Below, one piece after another: positions 6,664 through 13,805 of a stretch of 15,723 bases of DNA. A program made the translations under genes and the position numbers. The stretch spans positions 1 through 15,723 of the forward strand of contig JAKEEL010000169.1 of NCBI GenBank assembly GCA_022616595.1, in the 5' to 3' direction. Numbering within the stretch: position 1 is the first letter of the stretch; the number at the start of each line of letters is the position of its first letter. The notes beneath the pieces are model-generated. The model was not told the DNA's origin, ran no database searches, and worked only from the letters and a program-made list of their open reading frames with translations. The stretch comes from Methylococcaceae bacterium (GTDB taxonomy: Bacteria > Pseudomonadota > Gammaproteobacteria > Methylococcales > UBA1147).

Positions 6664-7935
6664 TTAATCCCAACTCAATGCCCCGCCGGTTTGATATTCG
6701 GTGACCCGGGTTTCAAAGAAATTTTTCTCCTTTTTAAGATCCAGTACTTCGCTCATCCACGGAAAGGGGTTCGTCGCACCCGGAAACTGTTGCGGCAAAC
6801 CGATTTGCGAACAGCGTCGATTCGCGATGAAACGCAGGTATTCTTCGAACATCGGTGCATTCAATCCCAAGATGGCCCGATGCATCGTATCGCGGGCGTA
6901 TTGGGTTTCGATATCGATCGCCTCGCAGATCATGCGGGTCATTTCATTTTTGAACTCCTCGCTCCACAAATGCGGGTTTTCAAGCTTGATCTGGTTGATC
7001 ACGTCGATTCCGAAATTCATGTGCATGGATTCATCGCGCAGAATGTATTGAAACTGTTCCGCGGTGCCGGTCATTTTATTGCGACGGCCCATGGACAGGA
7101 CCTGAACGAAACCTACATAAAAGAAGATCCCTTCGAATACCACGTAAAACGCGATCAGTTCGCGCAGCAGCTTGCGATCGTTTTCAGGCGTGCCGGTACG
7201 AAAATTCGGATCGCTCAGATTCTTGGTGAAGGGCAGCGCCCATTCGGCTTTTCGGGCCACGGCCGGGACTTCGCGATACATGTTGAAAATTTCGCCTTCG
7301 TCCATGCCGAGGGACTCGACCACATATTGGTAGGCATGGGTATGCAGGGCTTCCTCGAAAGCCTGCCGCAGCAGATACTGGCGGCATTCCGGGTTGGTGA
7401 TATGGCGGTATACCGCGAGCACCAGATTATTCGCGACCAGCGAATCCGCGGTCGAAAAAAATCCGAGGTTGCGCTTGATAATGAGCCGCTCGTCCTGGCT
7501 CAGGCCATCCCGGCTTTTCCACAGAGCGATATCCGCGTTCATATTGATTTCCTGCGGCATCCAGTGATTCGCGCAGCCGTCCAGATACTTGCGCCAGGCC
7601 CACTCGTATTTGAAGGGGACCAACTGGTTCAGGTCGGCATGGCAGTTGATGATTTTTTTATCGTCGACGCGGATCCGCGCGGCCCCCATTTCGATGTCCT
7701 CGAAACCAATGCTGCCGGGCTCGACGCTGGCCGTCAGCGGTTTGCTCAACTGGCCGAAATAGCCGTCGATCCTGTCATGGCCCCGGACATCGCGGGATGT
7801 GGAACATTCCGAAAGGTCTTCATCGCCCAAGGGTTGCGGCCCCGGATCCTGCGTCGCGTAATCGGCAGCCAGAAGATTTAGCGTGCTTGGTCCGGTTTGA
7901 CGCTGGACACGCAGCGGGTCGTCCCAATTCAACAT
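6664..7935 (-). CDS. nrdB: Class Ia ribonucleoside-diphosphate reductase, beta subunit
   Basis: The 423-residue radical-generating subunit of aerobic ribonucleotide reductase; it forms a di-iron/tyrosyl radical and passes it to NrdA. All ligands can be placed: Asp164 (in STADSLVANN), Glu195 and His198 (in EEALHTHAY), the radical Tyr202, Glu268 (in FEGIFFYVG), Glu302 and His305 (in RDESMHMNF). They match E. coli D84, E115, H118, Y122, E204, E238 and H241. Asp plus Tyr excludes the Chlamydia-type class Ic enzyme, although the surrounding sequence is of that broader branch. The first ligand sits some 80 residues later than in E. coli, as in Pseudomonas-type NrdB. The end GGALSWD follows the conserved NFFETRVTEYQ. 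GGGGAG precedes the ATG by about nine bases. It lies 63 bases after nrdA, in the same operon, and ends just before a terminator. Confidence 0.97.
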   Translation of the reverse strand: MLNWDDPLRVQRQTGPSTLNLLAADYATQDPGPQPLGDEDLSECSTSRDVRGHDRIDGYFGQLSKPLTASVEPGSIGFEDIEMGAARIRVDDKKIINCHADLNQLVPFKYEWAWRKYLDGCANHWMPQEINMNADIALWKSRDGLSQDERLIIKRNLGFFSTADSLVANNLVLAVYRHITNPECRQYLLRQAFEEALHTHAYQYVVESLGMDEGEIFNMYREVPAVARKAEWALPFTKNLSDPNFRTGTPENDRKLLRELIAFYVVFEGIFFYVGFVQVLSMGRRNKMTGTAEQFQYILRDESMHMNFGIDVINQIKLENPHLWSEEFKNEMTRMICEAIDIETQYARDTMHRAILGLNAPMFEEYLRFIANRRCSQIGLPQQFPGATNPFPWMSEVLDLKKEKNFFETRVTEYQTGGALSWD

Positions 7936-7998
7936 CGCTCTACTCCCCGTTTATCGTTAGATCAAGTAAATCAAAAAGATTTTGCGATTCGGCAAAAC

Positions 7999-10857
7999 CT
8001 ACTGGCAGGATTCGCAATCCGGATCCAGAATCGCACAGGCTTTTCCTTCCTCGGCGGCCGGACTGTTCCTGACCGCATTGAGTTTTCCATCGGCGAGCGT
8101 GCTCTTTTCGACATGAGTCGCCCCCATGCTCCTGAGATAGTAGGTCGTTTTCAGACCCCGAACCCAGGCCAGTTTATATAAGGTATCGAGTTTTTTGCCG
8201 TCGGGATCGGCCATGTACAGATTCAGCGACTGTCCTTGGTCGATCCATTTCTGGCGCCGCGACGCGGCCTCCACGAGCCAGCGCGCATCGATCTCGAAGG
8301 CCGTGGCATAGAGTTCCTTGAGTTCGGCCGGTATCCGGTCGATTCGCTTAACGCTGCCGTCATAGTATTTGAGATCGTTGATCATGACCTCATCCCATAG
8401 ATCCAATTGTTTCAAGTCGGCAACCAGGTAGGGATTGATCACGGTAAATTCGCCGGACAGATTGGATTTCACGAAAAGATTCTGATAGGTCGGTTCGATC
8501 GATTGAGACACCCCGCAGATATTCGATATGGTCGCGGTCGGGGCAATCGCCATGGTGTTCGAATTGCGCAGCCCGGTCTTTCGAATCCGTTCGCGCAGGG
8601 AATCCCAATTCAAGGTGCTCGAGCGGTCGACCTGCAGATATCCGTCTCTGGACTCTTCGAGCCGATCCAGTGAATCGACCGGCAGGATGCCGAGGCTCCA
8701 CAGAGAGCCCTGAAAACTCGAATAGCTGCCGCGTTCTTGCGCGAGGTCGCAGGATGCCTTGATCGCGAAATAACTGACCGCCTCCATGCTCCGGTCCGCG
8801 AATTCCACCGCCTGTTCCGAGGCATAGGACAGCTTCATTTTATACAGGGCATCTTGAAAACCCATGATGCCTAGCCCGACCGGCCGGTGCCTGAGATTGG
8901 AACGGCGCGCCTCGGGAACGCTGTAATAGTTGTAATCGATCACGTTATCCAGCATCCGCATCGCGGTGGCTATGGTTTTTTCGAGTTTGCCCGCATCCAG
9001 TTCCTGATCGATGACGTGCGCGGCCAGATTGACCGAGCCCAGATTGCAGACCGCAATCTCGGTATCGGAGGTATTCAGCGTGATCTCGGTGCACAAATTC
9101 GAGCTGTGCACGACCCCGCAGTGCTGTTGCGGGGAGCGTAGATTGCAGGGGTCCTTGAAGGCGATCCAAGGATGTCCGGTCTCGAACAGCATCGACAGGA
9201 TTTTTCGCCACAAGGTCAGCGCCGGTATTTTTTTGAAAAGCTTGATTTCGCCGAGCTCGACCTTTTGCTCGTAGGCAAGGTAGGCTTTTTCAAAGGCCTC
9301 TCCGTACAAATCGTGCAAATCCTGCACATCATTCGGTGAAAACAGAGTCCACTCGGCCTCAATCGCGACCCGTTTCATGAACAGATCCGGGACCCAGTTC
9401 GCGGTGTTCATGTCGTGCGTGCGGCGCCGGTCGTCACCGGTGTTCTTGCGTAATTCGAGGAATTCCTCGATATCCAGATGCCAGGTTTCCAGATAGGCGC
9501 ACATCGCGCCCTTGCGCTTGCCGCCCTGATTCACCGCGACCGCGGTATCGTTCGCGACCTTCAGAAACGGAACCACCCCTTGGGATTTGCCGTTGGTCCC
9601 TTTGATGTGCGCGCCCATCGCGCGGACACGCGTCCAGTCGTTGCCGAGCCCGCCCGCATATTTGGAAAGCAAGGCATCATCCTTGATCGCGGAAAATATG
9701 CCGTCCAGATCGTCGGGAACGGTGGTCAAATAACAGGATGAAAGCTGCGGTCTCAGGGTTCCCGAATTGAACAGGGTCGGGGTCGAACTCATAAAATCGA
9801 AACTTGACAGCAGATGGTAGAATTCGATCGCGCGGTCGTCCCGGTCGATCTCATTGATCGCGAGGCCCATCGCGACCCGCATGAAAAAGGACTGCGGCAG
9901 TTCGAAACGGGTTTCCTTGCAATGAATGAAATAACGGTCGTACAGGGTTTGCAGACCCAGGTAATTGAACTGAAGATCGCGTTCAGCGACCAGGGATTGT
10001 CCGAGTCTTGCCAGATCGAATTGCGTGAGCGTCCGATCCAATAATTCGAGATCCGCGCCTTTATGGATATAATCGGCGAAATAGTCCGGATAGCGCTTTT
10101 CCATTTCGCATTGCGAGGCCTTTGTCTTGGTGCCGTACAGAAAAGTCAATGCTTCGCAACGAATGCTGTCCAACAACAGGCGCGCGGTCACATAGGAATA
10201 ATTGGGTTCTTTTTCGATCCGGGTTCGCGCGCTCATGACCAGAGTCGGCGCGACATCTTTTTCCGGAACCCCATCGAAAAGACTGCGCATGGATTCGGCG
10301 AGGATCAGGTTGCTGTCGACCTCGGTCAGACCGGTGCAGGCCTCTTCGATGATCTGCAACAGGCGGTCCGTATCCAAGGGCGCCCGGCGGCCGTCTTCCA
10401 GAACCACATGAAGCATTGTGCCGGTTTCCGCAGTTTTGGAAGCGAGCTTTTCGGCGCGCAGTCGGCTGTGCTCTTCCCGATACAGCACATAGGCGCGGGC
10501 GATTTTCTGATGACCGTTCCGCATCATGGCGAGTTCGACCTGATCCTGAATATCCTCGATATGGACCGTTCCGCCTCCTGGCATTCTGCGGGTCAGAGCC
10601 TTGACGATCTGCGTGGTCAGTTCCTGAACAGTATCGTGAATCCGGGTACTCGCCGCGGCGTTGCCTCCCTCCACGGCAAGAAAGGCCTTGGTGATCGCGA
10701 CCGTGATTTTGTTGCTGTCGAACGCGGTCACTTTGCCGTTGCGGCGGATCACGCGCACTTCGCCCGGCGCGACGGCATGGATTTCGGCGCTCGGAACGCT
10801 TGCGGCGGGAATTAAACGGGTCGATCTGAGTTCGACAGCGGTGGATTCTGTTCCCAT
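7999..10857 (-). CDS. nrdA: Class Ia ribonucleoside-diphosphate reductase, alpha subunit
   Basis: The 952-residue catalytic subunit that reduces NDPs to dNDPs. Two ATP-cone-like segments open it: about 34-130 (VIRRNGKVTAFDSNKI) and about 149-240 (VVLEDGRRAPLDTDRL). The catalytic barrel carries Cys375 (QLSSCYLTT), Asn587-Cys589-Glu591 (SSNLCTEI) and Cys604 (AVCNLGSVN), matching E. coli C225, N437/C439/E441 and C462. The radical-transfer pair is Tyr906-Tyr907 (KTTYYLRSMGATH). The flexible tail ends DCESCQ with Cys948 and Cys951, the thioredoxin/glutaredoxin-facing pair; the two-residue spacing is tighter than E. coli C754/C759. Length and two-cone layout fit Pseudomonas-type enzymes. The ATG has a strong GGAGGAGA ribosome-binding site. 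It is first in the nrdAB operon, behind a promoter overlapped by NrdR boxes and preceded by DnaA boxes. Confidence 0.97.
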   Translation of the reverse strand: MGTESTAVELRSTRLIPAASVPSAEIHAVAPGEVRVIRRNGKVTAFDSNKITVAITKAFLAVEGGNAAASTRIHDTVQELTTQIVKALTRRMPGGGTVHIEDIQDQVELAMMRNGHQKIARAYVLYREEHSRLRAEKLASKTAETGTMLHVVLEDGRRAPLDTDRLLQIIEEACTGLTEVDSNLILAESMRSLFDGVPEKDVAPTLVMSARTRIEKEPNYSYVTARLLLDSIRCEALTFLYGTKTKASQCEMEKRYPDYFADYIHKGADLELLDRTLTQFDLARLGQSLVAERDLQFNYLGLQTLYDRYFIHCKETRFELPQSFFMRVAMGLAINEIDRDDRAIEFYHLLSSFDFMSSTPTLFNSGTLRPQLSSCYLTTVPDDLDGIFSAIKDDALLSKYAGGLGNDWTRVRAMGAHIKGTNGKSQGVVPFLKVANDTAVAVNQGGKRKGAMCAYLETWHLDIEEFLELRKNTGDDRRRTHDMNTANWVPDLFMKRVAIEAEWTLFSPNDVQDLHDLYGEAFEKAYLAYEQKVELGEIKLFKKIPALTLWRKILSMLFETGHPWIAFKDPCNLRSPQQHCGVVHSSNLCTEITLNTSDTEIAVCNLGSVNLAAHVIDQELDAGKLEKTIATAMRMLDNVIDYNYYSVPEARRSNLRHRPVGLGIMGFQDALYKMKLSYASEQAVEFADRSMEAVSYFAIKASCDLAQERGSYSSFQGSLWSLGILPVDSLDRLEESRDGYLQVDRSSTLNWDSLRERIRKTGLRNSNTMAIAPTATISNICGVSQSIEPTYQNLFVKSNLSGEFTVINPYLVADLKQLDLWDEVMINDLKYYDGSVKRIDRIPAELKELYATAFEIDARWLVEAASRRQKWIDQGQSLNLYMADPDGKKLDTLYKLAWVRGLKTTYYLRSMGATHVEKSTLADGKLNAVRNSPAAEEGKACAILDPDCESCQ

Positions 10858-10916
10858 AAAGTCTCCTCCAAATTGCGGACCGGGGCTTCCGCAACTTTGT
10901 TGATTGATTCTTTAAA

Positions 10917-10932
10917 ACACTATAGACTGTGT
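10917..10932. promoter_or_regulatory. NrdR box 1 (overlaps nrdA -10)
   Basis: ACACTATAGACTGTGT matches the NrdR consensus acaCwAtATaTwGtgt at 14 of 16 positions by my count and lies in a longer palindrome, AAAACAC (10914-10920) with GTGTTTT (10929-10935). NrdR is the nucleotide-responsive repressor of ribonucleotide reductase genes. Binding here would occlude the -10 element. No nrdR gene is in the window. Confidence 0.88.
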
Positions 10933-10948
10933 TTTATGGGTAAGTCAA
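10919..10948 (-). promoter_or_regulatory. Sigma70-type promoter of nrdAB
   Basis: On the minus strand TTGACT (plus 10943-10948) and TATAGT (plus 10919-10924) are separated by 18 bp. Each hexamer differs from consensus by one base. Transcription would start near 10911-10912, giving a leader of about 55 nt before the nrdA ATG with its GGAGGAGA site. The -10 lies inside one NrdR box and the other NrdR box abuts the -35. Confidence 0.85.
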
Positions 10949-10964
10949 GCACTATATGCTGTGT
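10949..10964. promoter_or_regulatory. NrdR box 2 (abuts nrdA -35)
   Basis: GCACTATATGCTGTGT matches the NrdR consensus at 13 of 16 positions and starts exactly 32 bp from box 1. That is about three helical turns, the spacing typical of paired NrdR boxes, so both sit on the same DNA face and can be bridged by an NrdR oligomer. It adjoins the -35 hexamer of the nrdA promoter without a gap. Confidence 0.87.
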
Positions 10965-10981
10965 TTTTTCGGTGGAAAGCC

Positions 10982-11018
10982 TGTGGATAAGCTGTGGATT
11001 GAATAGTGTTTATCCGGA
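10982..11018. promoter_or_regulatory. DnaA box cluster upstream of the nrdA promoter
   Basis: TGTGGATAA at 10982-10990 is the exact complement of the DnaA box TTATCCACA. A tandem copy TGTGGATTG follows 11 bp later (10993-11001, two mismatches), and TTATCCGGA at 11010-11018 is a third, opposite-strand near match with two mismatches. They lie 34-75 bp upstream of the nrdA -35. In E. coli, DnaA boxes upstream of nrdAB link its transcription to the replication cycle; the same role is inferred here. They also lie just before the divergent AI-2E-family gene. Confidence 0.72.
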
Positions 11019-11030
11019 AATCGATAGCGG

Positions 11031-12128
11031 ATGAAAAATAAAGACCGCGAATTTTCCAACATCAAGTTTTTCCAGGATTGGATCAGCCGGGTATTCCCGA
11101 ATTCCCAGGCAATATCGCTCGCGGTTTTGCTGGTCCTCGGCTTTTTCCTGGTGATCTACCTGTCCGATATACTGATGCCGGTTTTTGCATCCGGCGTGAT
11201 CGCGTACTTGCTGGAAGGGCTGGTCTCATTCTCCGAAGCCAAGGGATTTCCGAGAAGACTCTCGGTATTTCTTGTCTATGTCGCGTTCCTGGCTTTTTTG
11301 ATATTCATTTTGTTCGCGGTGTTACCGGTTCTCTATCAACAAACCATCCAGCTCTTCGAACAGCTGCCGAGCATGATCAGTCGGGGGCAACTGGAGGTCA
11401 TGAAACTGCCGGAACAATATCCCCAGTTTATCAATGTCGAACAGATCGATGAACTGTTCGCGGTCGTGCGGCAGGAACTGATCGGTTATACCCAGAAGTT
11501 ACTATCCATTTCTGCAGCCTCATTTTTTTCGCTGATCACGCTGATCGTTTATATCATCCTGATACCCGTGCTGGTGTTTTTCTTTCTGAACGACAATGAA
11601 CGGATCATCGCCTGGTTCGTCCAATATCTTCCGCGCGAGCGTCATTTATCTACCAATGTCTGGCTCGAGGTGGATGTTCAGATCGGCAATTACGTGCGCG
11701 GCAAGTTCATCGAAGTATTGATCCTCGGACTGATCAGCTACGTCACGTTCTCATTCATGCAATTGAATTATGCACTGCTTTTGGCGGTCTGCATGGGTTT
11801 ATCCGTGATCATCCCCTATGTCGGCGCAACGCTGGTGACTTTTCCGGTGGTGATCGTCGCCTATTTTCAGTGGGGGGTTGGCGACGAATTCGTATATATC
11901 ACGATCGCGTACGCGGTGATCCAGATCTTCGACGGGGTCTTTCTGGTGCCGATGTTGTTTTCCGAGGTCGTCAATCTGCATCCGGTTGCGATTATCGTGG
12001 CAATCCTGTTCTTCGGCGGTTTGTGGGGTTTTTGGGGTGTGTTTTTCGCGATCCCGCTGGCCGCTCTGGTCCAGGCGGTGCTCACCGCTTGGCCCAGAAT
12101 CAGTGAGGAAGAGAATCCAGGCGCATGA
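11031..12128 (+). CDS. AI-2E/PerM (UPF0118) family membrane transporter
   Basis: A 365-residue polytopic inner-membrane protein of the AI-2E/PerM family. After a hydrophilic 25-residue start come two close helices (about 27-45 and 47-64), one at about 76-102, a soluble segment (about 103-160), a helix at about 163-187, then YVRGK (221-225), helices at about 226-244 and 246-260 with IPYVGA (261-266), and the C-terminal FSEVVNLHPVAI and FGGLWGFWGVFFAIPLA (328-344). These motifs are characteristic. The family is linked to autoinducer-2 export, Na+/H+ exchange or permease functions, and the substrate cannot be read from sequence. It diverges from nrdA over a 173-bp region. The ATG has only a weak GCGG nearby; a GGAAA lies farther upstream. 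No promoter of its own was convincing. Its short Glu-rich tail (SEEENPGA) is followed by 84 bp of spacer before the convergent phoU end. Confidence 0.9.
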   Translation: MKNKDREFSNIKFFQDWISRVFPNSQAISLAVLLVLGFFLVIYLSDILMPVFASGVIAYLLEGLVSFSEAKGFPRRLSVFLVYVAFLAFLIFILFAVLPVLYQQTIQLFEQLPSMISRGQLEVMKLPEQYPQFINVEQIDELFAVVRQELIGYTQKLLSISAASFFSLITLIVYIILIPVLVFFFLNDNERIIAWFVQYLPRERHLSTNVWLEVDVQIGNYVRGKFIEVLILGLISYVTFSFMQLNYALLLAVCMGLSVIIPYVGATLVTFPVVIVAYFQWGVGDEFVYITIAYAVIQIFDGVFLVPMLFSEVVNLHPVAIIVAILFFGGLWGFWGVFFAIPLAALVQAVLTAWPRISEEENPGA

Positions 12129-12212
12129 CTCAGAAATCAGCGCAAATAATCACAGGTCCGACGTTCTCCAAATAAAGGAAACCAGGCCGGCCATTCGATG
12201 CGCGAGCAGAAT

Positions 12213-12902
12213 CTAACCCGCTTCGTCGACCTTGGGCCGCGGACCTTGCAATACGGTTCCGGTCACCATCAGGTATACCTCTTCGGCGATATCGGTCACG
12301 TGATCCCCGGCTCGTTCCAGTCCTTTGGCGATGAACAGGAGCTGCGTGCAGTCTTCAATCACGGCGCGATCGTTGCGCATCTTGTCGAGCAGATTCAGAA
12401 ACAGGCGGCTGTATACGGCATCCAATTCGGCGTCGTCGGTCCAGGCCACGTTGGCCGCCTGCGCGTCGTGCCTCGCGTAGGCATCGATCACGCGATGCAG
12501 CATCGACTGGATTCGGGTCACCATCCAACGGTACTGAGCCACGAGTTCGGCGTCGATCGGCTGTGTCAGCCGACGGGTGCGCTTGGCGGTATTTTTGGCG
12601 TAATCGCCGATGCGCTCCAGATGCGGCGCGATGCGCGCGGCCGACAGGATGGCGCGCAGATCATCGGCCAAAGCTTGCTGGCGTGCGAGCGTGAATGCGG
12701 TGTGTCGGTTGATCCTGTCTTGTAGAGCGTCCGCCTGCCGGTCGCCGTCGATCACGGCCTGCGCCGCACCGTAATCACCGGTGATCAGTGCGGTGAGCGC
12801 GCCTTCCAGTTCCTCTTCCACGCGGGTCGCGAGATTGATTACTTCGTCACTCAAGGCTTTCAGATCCTGGTCGAAGACCCGCAGGGTATGCTTATCGCTC
12901 AT
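12213..12902 (-). CDS. phoU: Phosphate signalling protein PhoU
   Basis: A 229-residue cytoplasmic all-helical protein made of two repeated three-helix bundles. Each repeat shows the metal-binding ERxGD motif: HLERIGDYAKN (95-104) and GLERAGDHVTDIAEEVY (194-210), with Glu96/Asp100 and Glu196/Asp200 among the likely ligands. The N-terminal segment HTLRVFDQDL and the ADALQDRINRH helix are also typical. PhoU links the PstSCAB importer to the PhoR sensor kinase and keeps the Pho regulon off when phosphate is plentiful; it also limits Pst uptake. The ATG is preceded by AAGGAA and lies 22 bp after the pstB stop, making this the last gene of the pst operon. Length is normal and no key residue is missing. 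I saw no clear terminator between its TAG stop and the convergent AI-2E-family gene. Confidence 0.95.
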   Translation of the reverse strand: MSDKHTLRVFDQDLKALSDEVINLATRVEEELEGALTALITGDYGAAQAVIDGDRQADALQDRINRHTAFTLARQQALADDLRAILSAARIAPHLERIGDYAKNTAKRTRRLTQPIDAELVAQYRWMVTRIQSMLHRVIDAYARHDAQAANVAWTDDAELDAVYSRLFLNLLDKMRNDRAVIEDCTQLLFIAKGLERAGDHVTDIAEEVYLMVTGTVLQGPRPKVDEAG

Positions 12903-12924
12903 GGGTGTTCCTTGATTGCAATGG

Positions 12925-13755
12925 TCAGCCGAACCGGCCGGTAATGTAATCGTTGGTCATCTGTTGCTTCGGCGCGGTGAAGACTTCTTCGGTCAAACCG
13001 TATTCGACAAGTCTGCCGAGATGCATATAGGCCGTGAAATCCGAGATGCGGGCGGCCTGCTGCATATTATGAGTGACGATCACGATTGTCACCGTATCGC
13101 GCAGTTCGGTCAGCAAGTCCTCGATCCGCGCCGTCGCGATCGGATCCAGCGCCGAAGTGGGTTCATCGAGCAACAAGAGTTCCGGATGCGGCGCGAGCGC
13201 GCGTGCGATACACAAGCGCTGCTGCTGGCCGCCCGACAGGCTGTAGGCGGAATCGTGCAAGCGGTCCTTGACCTCGTCCCACAACGCGGCGCCGCGCAGT
13301 GCCTGTTCGACCCGTAGTTCCAACACGCTCTTGTTCTGGATGCCGCGCACGCGCAGTCCGGCCACGACATTCTCATAGATCGACTTCGGAAAGGGATTCG
13401 GTTTCTGGAACACCATGCCGATGCGCAGCCGAACCAGGCCGGGATCCAGCTCGATCAGATTGCGCTGTTCCGGGTAAAGCAGGATCTCGCCGCCGTAGCG
13501 GTTGCCCGGATACAGGTCGTGCATGCGGTTGAAACAGCGCAGCAAGGTGCTTTTGCCGCAACCAGACGGCCCGATCAGGGAGGTGACCTTGCAGTCCGGC
13601 ACCGGCAGGTCGACCGCATTCAGAGCCTGCACCTCTCCGTACCAGAAATTCAGCCCGCGCACCTCGGCCCGCAGCGGCAGGACATGGGCCGCAGGCGCTT
13701 CGGCAGTCTGTGCCGGGTCGAAGGCATCGGACTCGGTTCGGATCGCATCGTTCAT
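12925..13755 (-). CDS. pstB: Phosphate import ATP-binding protein PstB
   Basis: A 276-residue cytoplasmic ATPase that powers the PstCA channel. Walker A is GPSGCGKST (62-70), the signature LSGGQQQR (173-180), Walker B LLLLDEPTSALD (193-204) and the switch His229 (VTHN). PstB-specific traits are LRCFNRMHDL after Walker A, the MVFQKPNPFPKSIYENV Q-loop (114-130) and the NDYITGRFG end. I start it at the ATG on 13753-13755, which leaves a variable leader of about 30 residues. No good ribosome-binding site sits at normal distance (GGAG lies 16 bases upstream), so an in-frame GTG eight codons earlier, or reinitiation after pstA, cannot be excluded. The frame stays open far upstream through the pstA region, but that extension has no family likeness and is not part of the gene. 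It lies 50 bp after pstA and 22 bp before phoU. Confidence 0.95.
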   Translation of the reverse strand: MNDAIRTESDAFDPAQTAEAPAAHVLPLRAEVRGLNFWYGEVQALNAVDLPVPDCKVTSLIGPSGCGKSTLLRCFNRMHDLYPGNRYGGEILLYPEQRNLIELDPGLVRLRIGMVFQKPNPFPKSIYENVVAGLRVRGIQNKSVLELRVEQALRGAALWDEVKDRLHDSAYSLSGGQQQRLCIARALAPHPELLLLDEPTSALDPIATARIEDLLTELRDTVTIVIVTHNMQQAARISDFTAYMHLGRLVEYGLTEEVFTAPKQQMTNDYITGRFG

Positions 13756-13805
13756 GAGCTTTTTTACTTTTCTCCGCACGATCGAAATTCTTTGCGATTG
13801 GTTGG

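Noticed and set aside
6296..6673. 125-codon minus-strand frame with a hydrophobic stretch, spanning the nrdB terminator and overlapping the ligase gene
   Set aside because: Its start lies inside the end of nrdB, upstream of the terminator, and most of its 3' part is out-of-frame ligase-gene sequence. No ribosome-binding site or homology signal was seen.
6691..7881. 396-codon plus-strand frame opposite nrdB
   Set aside because: nrdB has all catalytic residues in place; the antisense product has no family likeness.
7936..7998. Small hairpin AAATC-AAAAA-GATTT between nrdA and nrdB
   Set aside because: Five weak A/T-rich pairs are unlikely to be stable, and nrdAB is expected to be cotranscribed.
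10917..11018. AT-rich stretch with DnaA boxes as a possible replication origin
   Set aside because: Only one perfect and two degenerate boxes, no DnaN/GyrB/RnpA-type neighbours and no unwinding-element repeats; the nrdA control region explains it better.
12124..12192. Possible hairpin (GCGC...GCGC) and a GGCCGGCC palindrome after the AI-2E-family gene
   Set aside because: The stem is short with a bulge, and neither is followed by a T tract on either strand, so neither is supported as a terminator.
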